From NCBI GenBank assembly GCA_034687125.1, contig JAQGBZ010000241.1:1-64000 (forward strand): DNA of 64,000 nucleotides. The letters run 5' to 3'. The notes below the pieces were generated by a model. That model was not told the DNA's origin. It made no database searches and worked only from the letters and a program-made list of their open reading frames with translations. Positions 1 through 14,400 of this stretch are shown one piece after another (position 1 is the first letter of the stretch; each line of letters begins with the position of its first letter). The DNA comes from Neelides folsomi. Lineage: Eukaryota > Arthropoda > Collembola > Neelipleona > Neelidae. Made by a program: the position numbers and the translations under genes.

Positions 1-144
1 AGAAAAGGGAATTTTTATTCCATTTTTGTAAATTTATTTTAAGATATCCGGGGCCCGAAAGATATCCGGGTCCGAAAGATGTCCGGGGGTAAGGGTCGAA
101 AAATTTAAAGATGTCCCGGGATATCTTTCGGCCAATGACGGTAG
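1..144. repeat. Short tandem plus inverted repeat at the left edge
   Basis: Three imperfect 17-18 bp copies of a unit like AAGATATCCGGG(G)CCCGA lie head to tail at about 41-92. An inverted copy reads GATATCTTTCGGCC-like at about 111-132. GC-rich units of this kind stand out against the AT-rich surroundings. They could be the end of a transposable element whose body lies to the left of the window. The family cannot be named. Confidence 0.5.
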
Positions 145-2484
145 GTATAGCCTAAACCCTTTATACTCGTTTATACATAATATTTGTAATAATTAACAGT
201 ATGTATGCGTACCTTTTGGGATATGTGTATGTGACCTTATGTTATATTAGGTATGTAAGGAATTGGTAAAAATAACAAATCAAATGATTATAGACCATCG
301 AAAATACTTAAGTGTATGTAAAAATTATTGCATGTTGTTTATAGTTTATTTATATCGAGAATTAAAGCAAAGGAATACATACAGAAGTAGTAGACTTGTC
401 TTATCTTAAACGAGACGAGACTTCATTACTTTTAGAATTGGTTGACATCCTTGTATATATTTAAATTGTGATATGCCTACCTACTTACATTGATCCAAAT
501 ACATAACATTGCTCCATTGCTTGATCCAGTTTGATGGCTTGAATTCTCTTTCAAATTCTTGGATTAGGTACGGTTTGAATTTCTGATCATGTTAGCCTTA
601 ACTCAAACTACAGAAATGGCAGAGTTCAAAATCCCCCCCAAAGTTATTAAATTAGCTGGTTGAATGGACCACTCCAAAAGTTCAAATGTAGATGGTAAAT
701 GTCAGATTGGATTGCAATATATGGAAGTGACAAAATTCTCAAATTCGATTTGTCAATGTAAAATTGTTCGCGACGCCAACGACGCAGATGAAGGTTCATT
801 TTGAGTTTCTCTTCGACCACCCTTAACTGTATAAAGTATAATTGCGTCTTGTAGGAGTTGTGTGACCTTACAAGTTTCATTGTTAAAATTCCAATTCATT
901 CAGTAGGTGATGGAGTGGACATGTGGACATCAACTGAATCAACTCCCTTTGATAGTCTTCACTTCTGCGTCATCTCAGAAAAGTGTCATTGGCATCTCTC
1001 CCCTCGCACCCTCGTATTTCTCTCTCTCTCAGATCCATGATGAAAATGATAATCTTCCTCCCTTCTTCTTCCCCAAACAATCCGTGTCCTACTGGTATTT
1101 GAGCCAAGAATGAGTTCTTAATTTCATTAAACCTTATTATTTATTTATTTGGAAGGAAGCGTCAGGGAGAGATGAAGTGGATATCTCATTTCCTTTCCAA
1201 TTTCATTAGTGGTTACATAATGAGTGGTGGATGATGGGGGCATAATATCTTTGACTAACTGTAATCCCCCTCTTCTTCCATCTCATCACAAAAGACCAAT
1301 TAGCTCCTCATTCAAATGAGACGGGGAACAATGCGGATCGCTTTGATATAACAACAATTTTCCATTCCTCCCTCTCATTTCCGAAATCACTCCTGTCCAT
1401 ACAAATTAACTATGCGATTCTCCTATTTGTAAATACATTAAACTTATATTTATATAAACCATCTTGGTATGACCGCACATTGCTAAATTCAACATTTGTT
1501 GAGATTATTATATACCTTGTCCATGTGCTAGCATTGAGCGACAAGCTTAACGGTCGCACGGACTTCATTCTTCTCTCGAGGGTTTATTAGAGGAGACTAT
1601 GTATTGCACTAAAGGACTTGAGTGTTCGTGGAATTACTGCGGAATGGAAATGAGGACGAAATGCTTTGTCACGCCCTATTCTTTACAACACATAATTTAC
1701 ACTTATTTAATAATTTCTTTTCTTCCCTGTTTTTTTTTATTTCAATTTGGCAGGCAGGGGTGAGAAATGTCGTGAAATATACAACAAGGGAATTACAACT
1801 ATCAGATCCTAGGGATACTCTCGTATAATACTTACTGTTTATGTTATATAGAGCTTTAGAATATTAGGACCTTGTTATAAACATGGGCGTCGGATATTAT
1901 CATGATGCAATTTTACAGACAGGAAGATTCGGAAATGTATAAGGAAATAAGGAGCATAAAGCATCAGAATTGGTCCAAAGGGAACGATATAACAAAACAT
2001 TTGGCATTGGAAGCTGGAAGTAATAAGGAGGTGTACAGGCAATTGTAAGGGTTAGGGTTTTTTGGCTGTTAGTGATACCAATGGCGTGGTGGAGGGATGT
2101 TGTATAAGATATGTCATGTAATGGGGTAGAATAAGTTTTCTTTTCATTTTCCCTTTCTTTTCCCTCCCTTGGCGTAAAGTAGGGAGAAGATGGGAAAGTG
2201 AGGGTGCGGGTGGCGAATGGGGGAGAATTGATGATGAGGGGGAGTGGAATCCGAAATTCGGAGGAATCTTCCACGTTGCGAGGGAGGGGGATGAGTCACC
2301 CTCTTCGGATCGATTGAAGGGTGGTTTAAACCGTACGTGGTGTGGTAAGGAGAAGGAGATCCCCGTTGTTGCTGTTCGTCTGGATGGCCCTGAGGCGGAC
2401 CAGCTCACCTGCCGACTCTTCCCCTACGGCGACTCCCACGGTTCAACAACTTTCGTCCAGTCGCCTTCAACCCATGGAACAGAC
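145..2484. other. Upstream region of the Flamingo gene, mostly non-coding
   Basis: No convincing gene is seen here apart from the small cadherin-like exon candidate at 1033-1094, listed separately. The last 350 bases before the Flamingo ATG become GC-rich. They stay open in the Flamingo frame back to a TAA at 2119-2121, but that open part has no in-frame ATG before 2485. It is therefore best read as promoter and 5' untranslated sequence. Open frames on the minus strand across 1900-2408 are shadows of this GC-rich leader. Confidence 0.5.
1033..1094 (+). other. Isolated cadherin-linker-like exon candidate
   Basis: A strong acceptor (a CT run ending TCTCTCTCAG at 1032) is followed by 62 bases that read IHDENDNLPPFFFPKQSVSY, then by a donor-like GGTATT at 1094-1099. 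DENDNLPPFF matches the calcium-binding linker consensus of cadherins (DxNDNxPxF). It lies about 1.4 kb upstream of the Flamingo start and no flanking cadherin exons are visible. It may be an exon of a gene to the left, an alternative or decayed exon, or chance coding from a purine block followed by a pyrimidine block. Confidence 0.25.
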
Positions 2485-5400
2485 ATGGTGGGGGTGAGTT
2501 GCTTCCTCTTCGCCCTCTTCGCCTTCACCCCGCCAGTCCTCCCCGCCTTCATTGCCTCCCTACCCGGGAATTTCACGTACCGTCTCTCGCCCTCTAAATC
2601 CCACCCTTGGATCTCAAAAGCATTGAGGGTGGACTCGGCCGGCAAAGTCAGTTTGAACACTTTGCCCAAATTGCTCCCAGAATCTTTTTTGTTGTACGTG
2701 GACGCTTATGGGATTGGAAGTGACGGTTTGACGCCGCACTTCGACTACGTTTCCTTCCCGATCACCCTCGTGAAAGAAGAAGAGACAGACGAAGATGTGA
2801 AATTTGGATTTGAGAAATCCATCGATGATGTGTTCGCTTCGTTACTCCTTCCAAAATCCCCATTTTGCCTTCAATCGTCCGAAATTTTGGTGGACATATT
2901 TCAACTGTTACCGTCGACCTTACGGAACGAGTGTGAGATTAAATTGAAATTTGTGCCGGGGAGTGAGCATTATTTTGCGATCGAAGGGAGACATGTCGTT
3001 GCTCGAAGAGATTGGTGTTTGTTCAATGAAGCATGGGAAGGTGGATTGAAAGTGAGATTGAAGTGCGAAAAGAAAATCCCATGGACTCAGTTCATCCACT
3101 TTGTAATTCACCGGGGAGGCCACAAGGGCCAATTCCACCATGGAAGCCGGGCGAGAAGATCCGAAACGCGGAATAACCCACCGTTTTTCGAACAATCCCT
3201 CTACATCACTTCGGTCCCGGAAGAACAACCAGCCGGAATTCCGGTCACTGCCATTTCTGCAAATGACGATGAGGGAGGAGTGTTGTCATACTCAATGATG
3301 TCACTCTTAGATGCCCGTTCTCAGGAGTTTTTCTCAGTTGACCCGAAGTCGGGCATTGTCTCCACAATTGAACGACTCGACAGGGAGAAAATGGATGTTC
3401 ATTATTTTAGAATTGTAGCAACGGATTCAGGAATTCCTCCGAGAACTGGAACTGCCACTTTACAAGTAATTTCACCATTTTCTGTATTTTTAATAAGTCG
3501 ATCAATTTTTAAACAAATTGCTATTATAAATCAATTTATAAAAATATGAAATATAGATATCTTGGAACATTAGTCCTAGATCCACGTATGATCATAAGTT
3601 TGATAGTTATATTATTATAAAAACTTATGTAACAATTTAGCTATTTGAGTATTCAGAATGAAATGTTCCATCAGTAGCTCAAGTATGAATAATTTGAAGA
3701 TTCCTTAAAATCTCACGTTCTTCTCACAAATTGTCTCCCAGTCGAGACATGTTTGTATTTTAAGACCTTTAATTGTCATAAATAGACTTTACGAAGTTTG
3801 GGGTTTATTATGGATGGAAGAGAGGATTAAATGTAAAAGCACGTTGTAATGCCGGGAGGCCGGAAGAAGCTAATTGTCCCTCCACAACCTTGGATTCCCA
3901 CACTTTGATATGGACGAAGGAATGAGATTTCAACTCCTAATTAACTATTCTATACAAACCTCGACGCTCTTTTCATCTCTTTGCTACAGAGGTTCCTTTT
4001 CACTTCCTTTCATTACTCATTTCACGTCTCCCACATTGAAATGGGAAAACTAAGGAATTTTATTAACTTAAATCCTCATATTTATTCCACTAAAGAAAGT
4101 AATTCATCATTTGCATTCACGTTTCAAAGTCGAGAGATTCCTACATGGAATTCTTCACATTAAATTAAAGTTCGTTGATTCCTCTTATCGTTGTGGTTAA
4201 TTCTCGTAACTCTATCCTAACCTATTTACTCAAACTCAAATGACCAAAATCCAATTTATTAAATTCACGAAATCCACGATTGAAATTGAAATTGAATTTT
4301 TATTATGAATGATATTGCGGTTCAGTAATGTAAGAAGAATAATGTTAGAATCATAGATCTTGATTAAGCTTTAGAAATAACATTATACCATACACGAGAT
4401 TAAAGAGAGCATTACAACCCACGCTTCTTGCTAAATTAGAAATAACGTTAGAATTTTACATTATTATCATATAAAAATGTCCGTATTTGATTATTAAAGG
4501 TAATTTAAATTTATATTAGATTAACGTGGTCGACGTGAATGACCATGACCCTGTGTTCGAACAAACTTCCTACTCAAATTCCATCCGTGAGGGTCTCCCC
4601 GTGGGCTCTACCGTGTTCAGTGTCAGAGCCACAGACGAAGACAGCGACAAAAACGGCGACATTTTCTATTCAATTCTCAACGTCCATGATATCGATGATG
4701 CTTTTCGGATAGATCCTTCATCTGGAGGAATCACAACCAAACTTCCACTTGACCGGGAACGAAGAGACGAATACTCAATTATCATCCAAGCTTCTGACCT
4801 TGCTTCAGCTCAAGTTGAACGAAGAACTGCCACCACAACATTGAGGATTGAGGTATTGAATATTTGCTGATTTTTTTCTGTTCTCGATTTTCATCTCAAT
4901 TTCTCAATTTGTTAAACTGGGGCCAATCCCACCCAATTTCACATTGCAATTACAAATTACAAATTACAGATTGCAATAAGTGAAATGTAAATTCGGTCCA
5001 CCACATTTTAAAACCATTATTCCTATTTCAAAATTTTTTTGAAATGTGAAATGTTGATTTTAATTAATTTCATGGAGATTTTCAAAATATTGAGTAAATT
5101 AAAAACAGCATTTCTTCCCATCCAATTGCTCACTTCAAAACTCTCATCAATTTAGCTGTCAATTCACATTTGTCGCTTGTAATTGTTAATCTAAAAGATA
5201 CCCAAGATAATACCTTTATCGGTTATGACGTTTAAAAAATGTACAACGGCTTTAAACTCTTTTAATAAATGATATTGCACAACTTGAAACTACTCTTTAG
5301 CGATTTCAAAAATTAATGCAATATGCAATCTCCATTGCAATTCTCAGTTTGGTGAAACTAAATTTGAACTTTTTCACATTTCGAACATTGCATTTCACAA

Positions 5401-8400
5401 TTCACATTTTTACCTTGCACATTGCAAAGTTTGGTGGGACAAAATTACCCATTTTAATGCAATATGTTATTTGTAATGTGTTATTTGATATTTGTAATGT
5501 GATGGAGGGACTGGCCCCTGACATGTGAACCATAAGTTTTTGTGAGTCAAACTCACATTGCGTGCAAGATAAACATCATTCCTACAATTCCAAGTCCAAT
5601 CAATAAGTTAAATTAAGCCCAAGTTCAACCATTAGATCATCCGTTTTTGAATAATATATAAAAACAAAAACTGTATTCTGTTCCAAGAAAAACTAATAAA
5701 ACGGGTAGACATTCCCATATATTTTATAGATATTTCTGACAGTTAGCGTAACCCATCAAGAATAAAGTTAGAAAAATAAGTTATTTATTATGTTGTGGTT
5801 TGAGAATCAACATATAGAAAAAGTCGACCACAGTAACCTCCATCATATGTAGACTTGTGAATAACTGTGTTAAGACACGAAATCAACTTTTTTCACTTCC
5901 CTAACTTCAGATTCAATTCGAAGGAGAATTGCGTGTTTCAAAACCCTCAAATGCCCCCAAGAGTTCAAACAACTCTTTTATAGATTTCAACTTTTCGCAT
6001 TGAACTCAAACGGCTTAACTTTTCTCCTTTCTTCACCTTTCCCAGAGAAATCAAAATGAGTTAAATGACTAATGAATTTAATCCTATTAGGTTCTCGATG
6101 ACAATGACAATTATCCTCAATGGACTCAACGAAGCTACAATGTGTCGGTTCCGGAAAACTTTGACGCCTCTAATTATCCTGTCATTGCACGCGTGAGGTA
6201 ACCTGAAAATCATTCCTGTCAATATACCATTTAAGACACTTACAATTATTCAATGCCTCGTTAATTTCACCTATTGTCTTAATAACTAATTAAGATATAA
6301 TGATGCTTAAATCATTGTTAATTATGTCAAAGTTGAAGTTAATCATGAAAAATGAAAGATTTCATCAATACTAATCATCACTAATCATCATCATACTTAA
6401 TGTTCTTAGTGCGGTTGACGCAGACGAGGGAGTTAACGGAGCATTGCGATATTCAATCATTGGCGGCAACAACGGTAATCATTTCTCAATCGACTCTTTA
6501 ACCGGAGAAGTCGCCCTCATCAAATCCCTCGACTACGAAGCTCAGAGGTCATTTAGGCTCAACATCAGAGCAATTGGTAAGTCATTCCTTATCTCCTACC
6601 ACCGCACTCATAATCCCTCTCATATAAAACCATTCTCTCGGGGGAGGGAAGAAAGGTTATGAAAGGGATTAACATAACAATAACATTCAATAAGCTGAAA
6701 TTAAAAAGGGAAAAGGGCCGACTGAGAGTCTGGAAATGAAAGGAATTTATAAATCCTTTCACACATCCATGTCGAGTTAAGCTGTCAAAAATCGCTTCAT
6801 AGCTTAAGAATCGCGAGTCGCCTCGCCAGTTTTTATGATTTCCAATTGTCCGAAAATGTTCATTCAAAGGATTTCTGTTTATTCAATAAAGGCGGATTTT
6901 GATCTTCGGATTTCATTTAAACCTTTTGATGATTTGATTATTAGATAATGGAAATCCGTCGAGATCAAACAATACACAATTGGTGGTGTCTGTCGTTGAC
7001 GTGAATGATAATTCCCCGCGGTTTTACTCTCCAATATTCCAAGAAACGGTTCAGGAAAATGTTCCTGTGGGTTCCTCGGTAGTTAGAATCCAAGCCTTTG
7101 ATCCTGACGATGGCCCAAATGCCAAGATCCAATATCGGCTCTCATACCGGGAACCTTCTGACCTTTTCCCATTTAACGTCGACCCTGACTCAGGATGGAT
7201 CACAACAGCAAAGGAATTGGATAGAGAAACACAATCACGGTATGATTTCGACGTTGTTGCCTCAGACTCTGGAGATTCAAATACATTGAGTGCCACAGCC
7301 ACGGTCCTCATCACTGTCCAGGACCTCAACGACAATGATCCGAAATTTGCACAAAAGATATATGAAACCACAGTGTCGGAACAAGATTCTCCTGGTACGC
7401 CAGTTGAAACGCTTAAAGCGACAGATCCCGATGAAAATTCAAGGCTTACTTTTGAAATTGCTGAAGGGAATGTGAGGAATCGATTTTCAGTTTCAACTCA
7501 GAATGGAGCTGGGGTTTTAACTGTGGCTCAGCCGTTGGACTTCAAATTAGAGAGGAAATTTGTGTTGACGGTGAAAGCAACTGATTCAGGAGGACGATTT
7601 GACCTCGCGACTGTTTACATTGACATTCAAGACGCGAACACATTGGCTCCTGTCTTTCTTAATACTCCTTATTCGGTGAAGCTATTTGAAGATGTAGGAG
7701 TTGGAACAACCGTCCTTACTGTCCAAGCCACTGATGGAGATTCAGGACTCAATTCACAAATTCTTTACTCTTTTGTCGAAGATGGAGATCGGGATAAAGT
7801 ATAATAATTTTTTTAAATAATTAAGCCTTATTTCAACGGATTTAATAAAATTAATTGCAAATGATAAATATTAACTTATAAATATTTAAAATCATAGGAA
7901 GGGAAGGATTCTTTTATGATTGACTCGCAAACCGGAGCTATCACCACAACTGCTGTGTTAGACAGAGAAAAAGTCTCAGGGTATATTTTAACTGTGAGCG
8001 CTCGAGACAAAGGAATTCCTCCGATGACTGACACAACAGACGTTGAAATCGTCCTCAATGATGTCAACGACAATGCGCCCGTTTTTGAACGAGACTTTTA
8101 TCAAGCAAAAGTCTCAGAAGATGTTCCAATAGGAACCAGCATTCTTCAAGTTCAAGCTTCCGTATGAAAATATTTATCAAATTATTAAAATAAATATTTT
8201 TCATAAGTATTTATCAGATTCTCAATGAGGTCAAAATTGTAAAAATCTAATTTTAAGCTATTTCTAATCAATCTACAATCTTGGTTATTAGGATATCGAC
8301 CAAGGAAGGAATTCAATCGTGAGATATTCATTTTCAACTTTCTCTGATGGAGATGGAACATTTTCTGTGGACGGAGCTTCGGGAATAATAAGAACCGTGA

Positions 8401-11400
8401 AGAATCTGGATCGAGAATCCGTTTCGCGTTATGAACTCATGGTTCTTGCAATGGACCAAGGAACTCCACAGTTGACAGGCCGAACCAATGTGACGATTAC
8501 AATTCTTGATATCAACGACTCGCCCCCAATCTTCGAATCAGACCGGATTAGATTCTTTATCGCGGAAAATTCCCCTCTTGGATCAACAGTTGGATCACTT
8601 ACAGCTTATGATCCAGACGAGGGCCCCAATGCCCACGTCTTGTATTCCATTGTCGGGGGTGTGGACGCGAACTCGTTTACGCTTGTAACTCATCAGAGCC
8701 CAGCAGGAGGACAAGGCATTGGATCAGCTGAAATACTAACGAGGATCGAACTTGACTTTGAGTCACCAAGAAAGAAATATGATCTCATTGTTCGAGCTGC
8801 CTCTCCCCCACTTAGGAATGATGTTCACATTGAAATACACGTAAACTCTCAATTTACTTGTTTGCATCATTTATCCAAATAATTGACCAAACTCAAAATT
8901 GTTCAAAATCATAAGCTCTTTATCTAGAGAATTATTTTTTCACAAATGATAGATTTATTGTCATTTTTCAATTTTCAGGTCACGGATAAAAACGACAATG
9001 CGCCCTTCATTGTGAGTGGTTTCAATTTATGATATTTGTAATGTTTCATGTTGAAAGGATTTTTGAATAACTTTGTATATTAACATTTTTACAGCAACCG
9101 CAATTTTCTGTCATTCTCAACAATTACAAGGACAGTTTTCCTATAGGGCCAGTGGGTCGAATACCTGCTTTTGATGCCGACGTGACCGATGAGGTAAAAT
9201 TTACGACCGACACATAAAAAGACGATAAAGGCGGACCTTAAATGGTTCTATTAAATATTTCAGCTCAAGTATAAGATCCTAAATGGCAACAAAGCGAATC
9301 TCGTATATTTGAACGAGAGCACCGGACTCCTCACGCTCTCGCCCTATCTTGATACGAATGTTGCTCTCACGGCTCATATGGACATTCTCGTGTCTGGTGT
9401 GTGAAAGTTTTATTATTTTAAATAAACTTTAACATCCTTCCGCAGTCTTTTTACGATTTTTTTCACTTTCAGACGGCCTCAATGAAGTTCGGTCCGAAAT
9501 GATCCTTCAGACTCGGATGGTCACAGACGAAATGCTCTTCAATTCAGTTCAGGTAAAGAAATCATGAGATTGAATCCGCCCTTTATATTACATCTTATAT
9601 TACATCATTGAAGCTTATTACCAGGAGAGGAAAATGTATAAAGATTTTGAATTGAATTTTTTAGGTTCAATTGGCTGGGATGACCACGGAAGCATTTTTG
9701 TCTCCGCTCTTCTCTCATTTTACGCATTCACTCGCTGTTGTGCTCAACACAGAGAAGGAAAACATCGTGGTGTTTTCTGTCTTGGTAAGTTGTGGCTCAA
9801 TAATTCGTCATTTGCAATTTAATTAAGATTGTTTATTTATCCTTAATTTGTATCTCATTTTAGGAGGAAATTGAGGGCAAAGTGTTGAACGTTTCTTTCT
9901 CGGCTCGACGCAGCGGTTCAGAGGAATTCCTATCTCCCGAATATGTGAAAGAACGCGTTTTTCTCAACCGAGGGACGCTCTCGAAGCTCTCAACGACCGA
10001 GGTATTTACTTTCTCTTCCCACCCCCTATTTTACCACCTCCCATGGGAAATTAACTGAGCTGTTAAATGTTTTATGAAGGTTCTTCCCTTTGCGGACGAT
10101 CTTTGCCTATTAGAGCCCTGCCCCAACTTCGAAGAATGTCTTACAGTACTCAAGTTTAAAAATGCCTCTGGATTCATCACCAGCGACTCGATGTTATTTA
10201 GATCAATTCATCCTTGGCAAACATTTGCATGTCGATGTCCTTCTGGATTCACAGGATTGAAAGAACATTATTTGTGCGATGCGGAAGTCAATCTTTGTTT
10301 CTCTTCGCCATGTAGAAATGGAGGAACTTGTTTCAGAAAAGAAAGATCTTTTTCATGCGTTTGTCCTCCAGCTTTCACTGGCCCGCATTGTGAGATCCAA
10401 CTTGAAATGGACACTTGTCAACCAGGAATTTGTTCAAGAGGTTCAACATGCACACCGAGACCTCGTGGAGGCTTCTTGTGTCAAAACTGTTCAAGGGGAG
10501 ATTTCGTCAATACTTTATGCGAATTGAAAGCAAGGAGTTTTTCAAGAGGAGCTTTCCTCGCTTTCCCGGCCATTAAATCAAGATACAGATGGTCAGCCAA
10601 AGTCAAATTTGCAACACAACAAAGGAACGGACTTTTGTTGTACAATGGACGCTTCAATGACCGCTATGACTTCTTTTCACTTCAAGTTCTCAATTCTAAA
10701 GTGAGATTTTCATTCTCACTTGGATCACCGAATGTCACGGTAGTTGAAACGGGGAAACTTGTTTCGGACGGGCTTTGGCACACGGCAATCATCTCGTTCT
10801 TCAACAAGGTCAGAAATTTCAACACGCTATTCAACGATTAACGCCAATTCATGCATTTTCTACTTGTCTCGCACAATCAGTCAATGAGATACGCTCTTTA
10901 TTTAAAACCTCGTTATTGTAAATTCATTCAACATGAGAAACATTCATTTAATTCATTTATTATTTTTTAAAGTTTATCTCTAAATGTAGCAAATAACTAT
11001 AAATGCGATTCTTTACATTATGATTCGAAATTCAGAATTTATATCACGAGAAATTATTTATACAGTTTAATACTATAACAATTCGAGAACCGTTAGCGAA
11101 TCTGAAATCCGTAATTAATATAGCGTAGGTTTATGCTTTTAATTATATTATTAATTAAAACATTAAATGGCGTTACTTTAAATTAAATGCATAATTGCTT
11201 ATTTTCATATTGTAATTAATAATAAAACCACTTAACTCAATAAATTAATGTACTTTATAGACTGGAACTTTGAGCGTTGACAGTTGTGATGTTTCACTCA
11301 CCCTTCAACACCCCGAAGAGTTCCCATTTCAAAAGACGTGTGCCGGACGAGGCCGTGAAGTTTTAGAGCCAAGATGCGAATTTTTCACAGAATCATGTCA

Positions 11401-14400
11401 ACGATTTTTGGACGTGACTGGCCCTCTTTATGTTGGTGGTCTTCCTACTTCTTCCTCGCAAATTGAAACTAATGAGTTCAACGGATGCATTTCAGACCTT
11501 CACATTGATCATAAATTCGTCGACTTAAACAAGTAATTTATTTTTTATACATATTCGTGTTAAACGATATCAAATACCTTGTCATGAACCATTTGTTTAG
11601 TTATGTGATGGAAGAAGGAACCGCAGCAGGATGTCCAGAAAAGAAATCTTTTTGCGCTTCTCAGCCATGCAAAAACAATGGAAAATGCGTTGAAGGCTGG
11701 GGAACGTTCAGATGCCTTTGCCCTGATGGATTTGGTCAAAAGGATTGTTCACAAGGTATGGGTCAAAACTTTCAATAAAAACAAATTAATACATAAAGAG
11801 GACTGACCAATCAAACTACTAATTAATTTAGTTTTAGTTCTTTTAATTTTAAATTATTTATTTTTTCTCACAGACGGCAAACCAGTATGGAATTTAAGAG
11901 ACGAACGAAGTAGCCTTCTTTTTACTCCACAACTTCGCCCTATTCAATTTCCTTGGTATAATTCCATATCTGTTCGGACACTTGCTAAAGTTGGATCTCT
12001 CTTCACTATCCGACTGAGCAACAATGAAAGCTTGGAATTGTCCTTTGATGGTGGAGTTATTGCATTACACATTGAAGGAACTTCCGTTCCAGCTTCATTA
12101 CCAAAACTCAACGACGGCCATTGGCACAATATTGAATTGAAATGGATGACGGCAGAAATTTGGTTCTCCCTTGATTATGGACAATTTGAAGTTACATTGC
12201 CACTTGAAGTGAAAGTTCAAGGACTTTACGTCTCCCAAGTCATTGTTGGAAACAACGAGAGAGAAAATTCATTCAGTGGTTGCGTTCAGGTAAATAAGTC
12301 ATCATGTTTAGTTATTATTACAAAAACACAAGAATGTAAATTTTTAGTTTTTCGGTATCAACTATTTCAATCTAATAAAACAATATTCATGTGTTTTATT
12401 GTTTAATATTTATTTCTTTATTTAAACAGGATGTTCGAGTTGGAAGCGGAAAAAGCTACTTGAGAAAAGCTAATAGTGAGAAAAATGTTGGAGAAGGATG
12501 CAGTCTTGCGACAGCGTGTGTTGGAGCAACTTGTCCACCACGTTCAACTTGCATTGAAGAAGGAGGAAAACACAAGTGCGAATGCGATCCTGGTTATGTT
12601 GGTCTTCATTGTCTTCCTATTTGCGATTTGAGACCCTGCAAAAATAATGGAACTTGTTCTATTGACTTATCTCTTCCTAGAGAATATTCATGCAAGGTAT
12701 AATTTCTATATTTTTTAAATCATAATGTCAAAGATTATTTACTATATATTTTAAATGATTATTTACTAACTAAATTGTGATTGATTTTTCTTCAGTGCGA
12801 TGAGCGAAATTGGCGAGGCAATAACTGTGAAGAAAATGTGGAAGCAACTTGTCCATCTACCTGGTGGGGTTGGCCAGTCTGCGGACCATGCAATTGCCCA
12901 GCGGATAAAAACTATTCACCAGAGTGTGGAAAACGCACGGGCGAATGCGTCTGTAGAGAAAATCATTACGAACGGGCTGGAAGTTGTCATCCGTGTAATT
13001 GCTACGCTCCTGGTTCTCTTACAAAGAAATGTGAAGAAGGTGGGAAATGCGGATGTCGAGCCGGAGTGACCGGACCACGATGCGACACTTGCACTCATCC
13101 ATTAGCAGAAGTGACAACAAATGGTTGTGAACTCGTGTCTGACGGTTGCCCAAGAGCTTATGCACAAAATGTTTGGTGGGGAAGAACCAAGTTTGGGTCG
13201 ACGGCTGTTCATGATTGCCCATCTGGAGGAGTTGGACTTGGAACGAGGGAATGTCTTGAAGGCGGTTGGATCCAACCAGATTTGTTCAATTGCACTTCAT
13301 CTCATTTCCTCACGCTCCTTCAAGTTGTTGGAGAATTGGAATCGGGTGGACTTGTTTTATCCCCACTTTTATCAACTAAGCTGGCTGGGGATTTATCTAA
13401 GGCAGTGAACGGGAGCGAGTTATTTGGGAATGATGTTTGGGTTGGACTTCGACTTCTAACGCGGCTCATCAATGCTGAATTGGCCGAAGAAGGACTTAAT
13501 TTGTCTCATAGACAAGACAAAAATTTCATCAACAATCTCGCTGTTGCCGCTGGGAAATTGACCCACAAGGAATTGAGAGAACATTGGCAAAAAATTGAAA
13601 TCAATTTCGGAGTTGGAGCTGACGCAATTTTGAGATTGTTTGATTCTTATTTGGCTCATTTGGCAATTCATCAAGAAGACACTTTCACTAATCCTTTTGA
13701 AATCATTACACCTCAACTTATCTTTGGACTTGATAAAATTTCCAGGGTACGATTTTCACTTTTTAAATCTTCTTCTTATTGAAATCTCGATTTAAATTGT
13801 TTAATTGTGGTTTAATTTTAATTTAAATACTTTTGAATGTAGAAAGAGGATGAGGATAAGAACTTTGAAGATTTGTATATCGAATCAAGTTATGATCTTT
13901 ACGAAGTAAACCGGGTGAAAAAACGAGCCGTGAGATTCCCAAAATACGACAATATTGTTTGGGATTCGAATCGATATTCTTCACCCATAAATTTCATAAT
14001 TCCTCTTGATCTCTTGGGATTGGAAAATGAACTAGGTATGATAAGCACACGTTAAATATGATAGACTACTTTATTTATTTTAAAACTAATAAAAATATAC
14101 TCCTAAATAAAAGTATAATTTCATGTTATGATTGCTTTTTAGACATGGCTGGTAATGCCGTCGTGGGTTACATTGAATACAAAAGTCTTTGGGATGTAAT
14201 TCCAAAAAAGTTTGGAAACGATGTTGAGAGGCGTTTCAATTCAGAACTCTTCGCCTATCCTCCACTCCTCACACTTTCAATTCTGGCCAGTCGAGTTGGA
14301 ATTCGCTCCGGTCCTCAAACATCCCCAGTACGAATAACATGGGAGATGCGGGGAACTTACGCTGCTGCTGCAAGTCCACAATGCGTTGTTTGGGAGGAAG

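Noticed and set aside
1900-2408. Overlapping minus-strand open frames of 118-124 codons upstream of Flamingo
   Set aside because: They are low-complexity antisense readings of the GC-rich Flamingo leader, with no domain, and they oppose a clear gene start.
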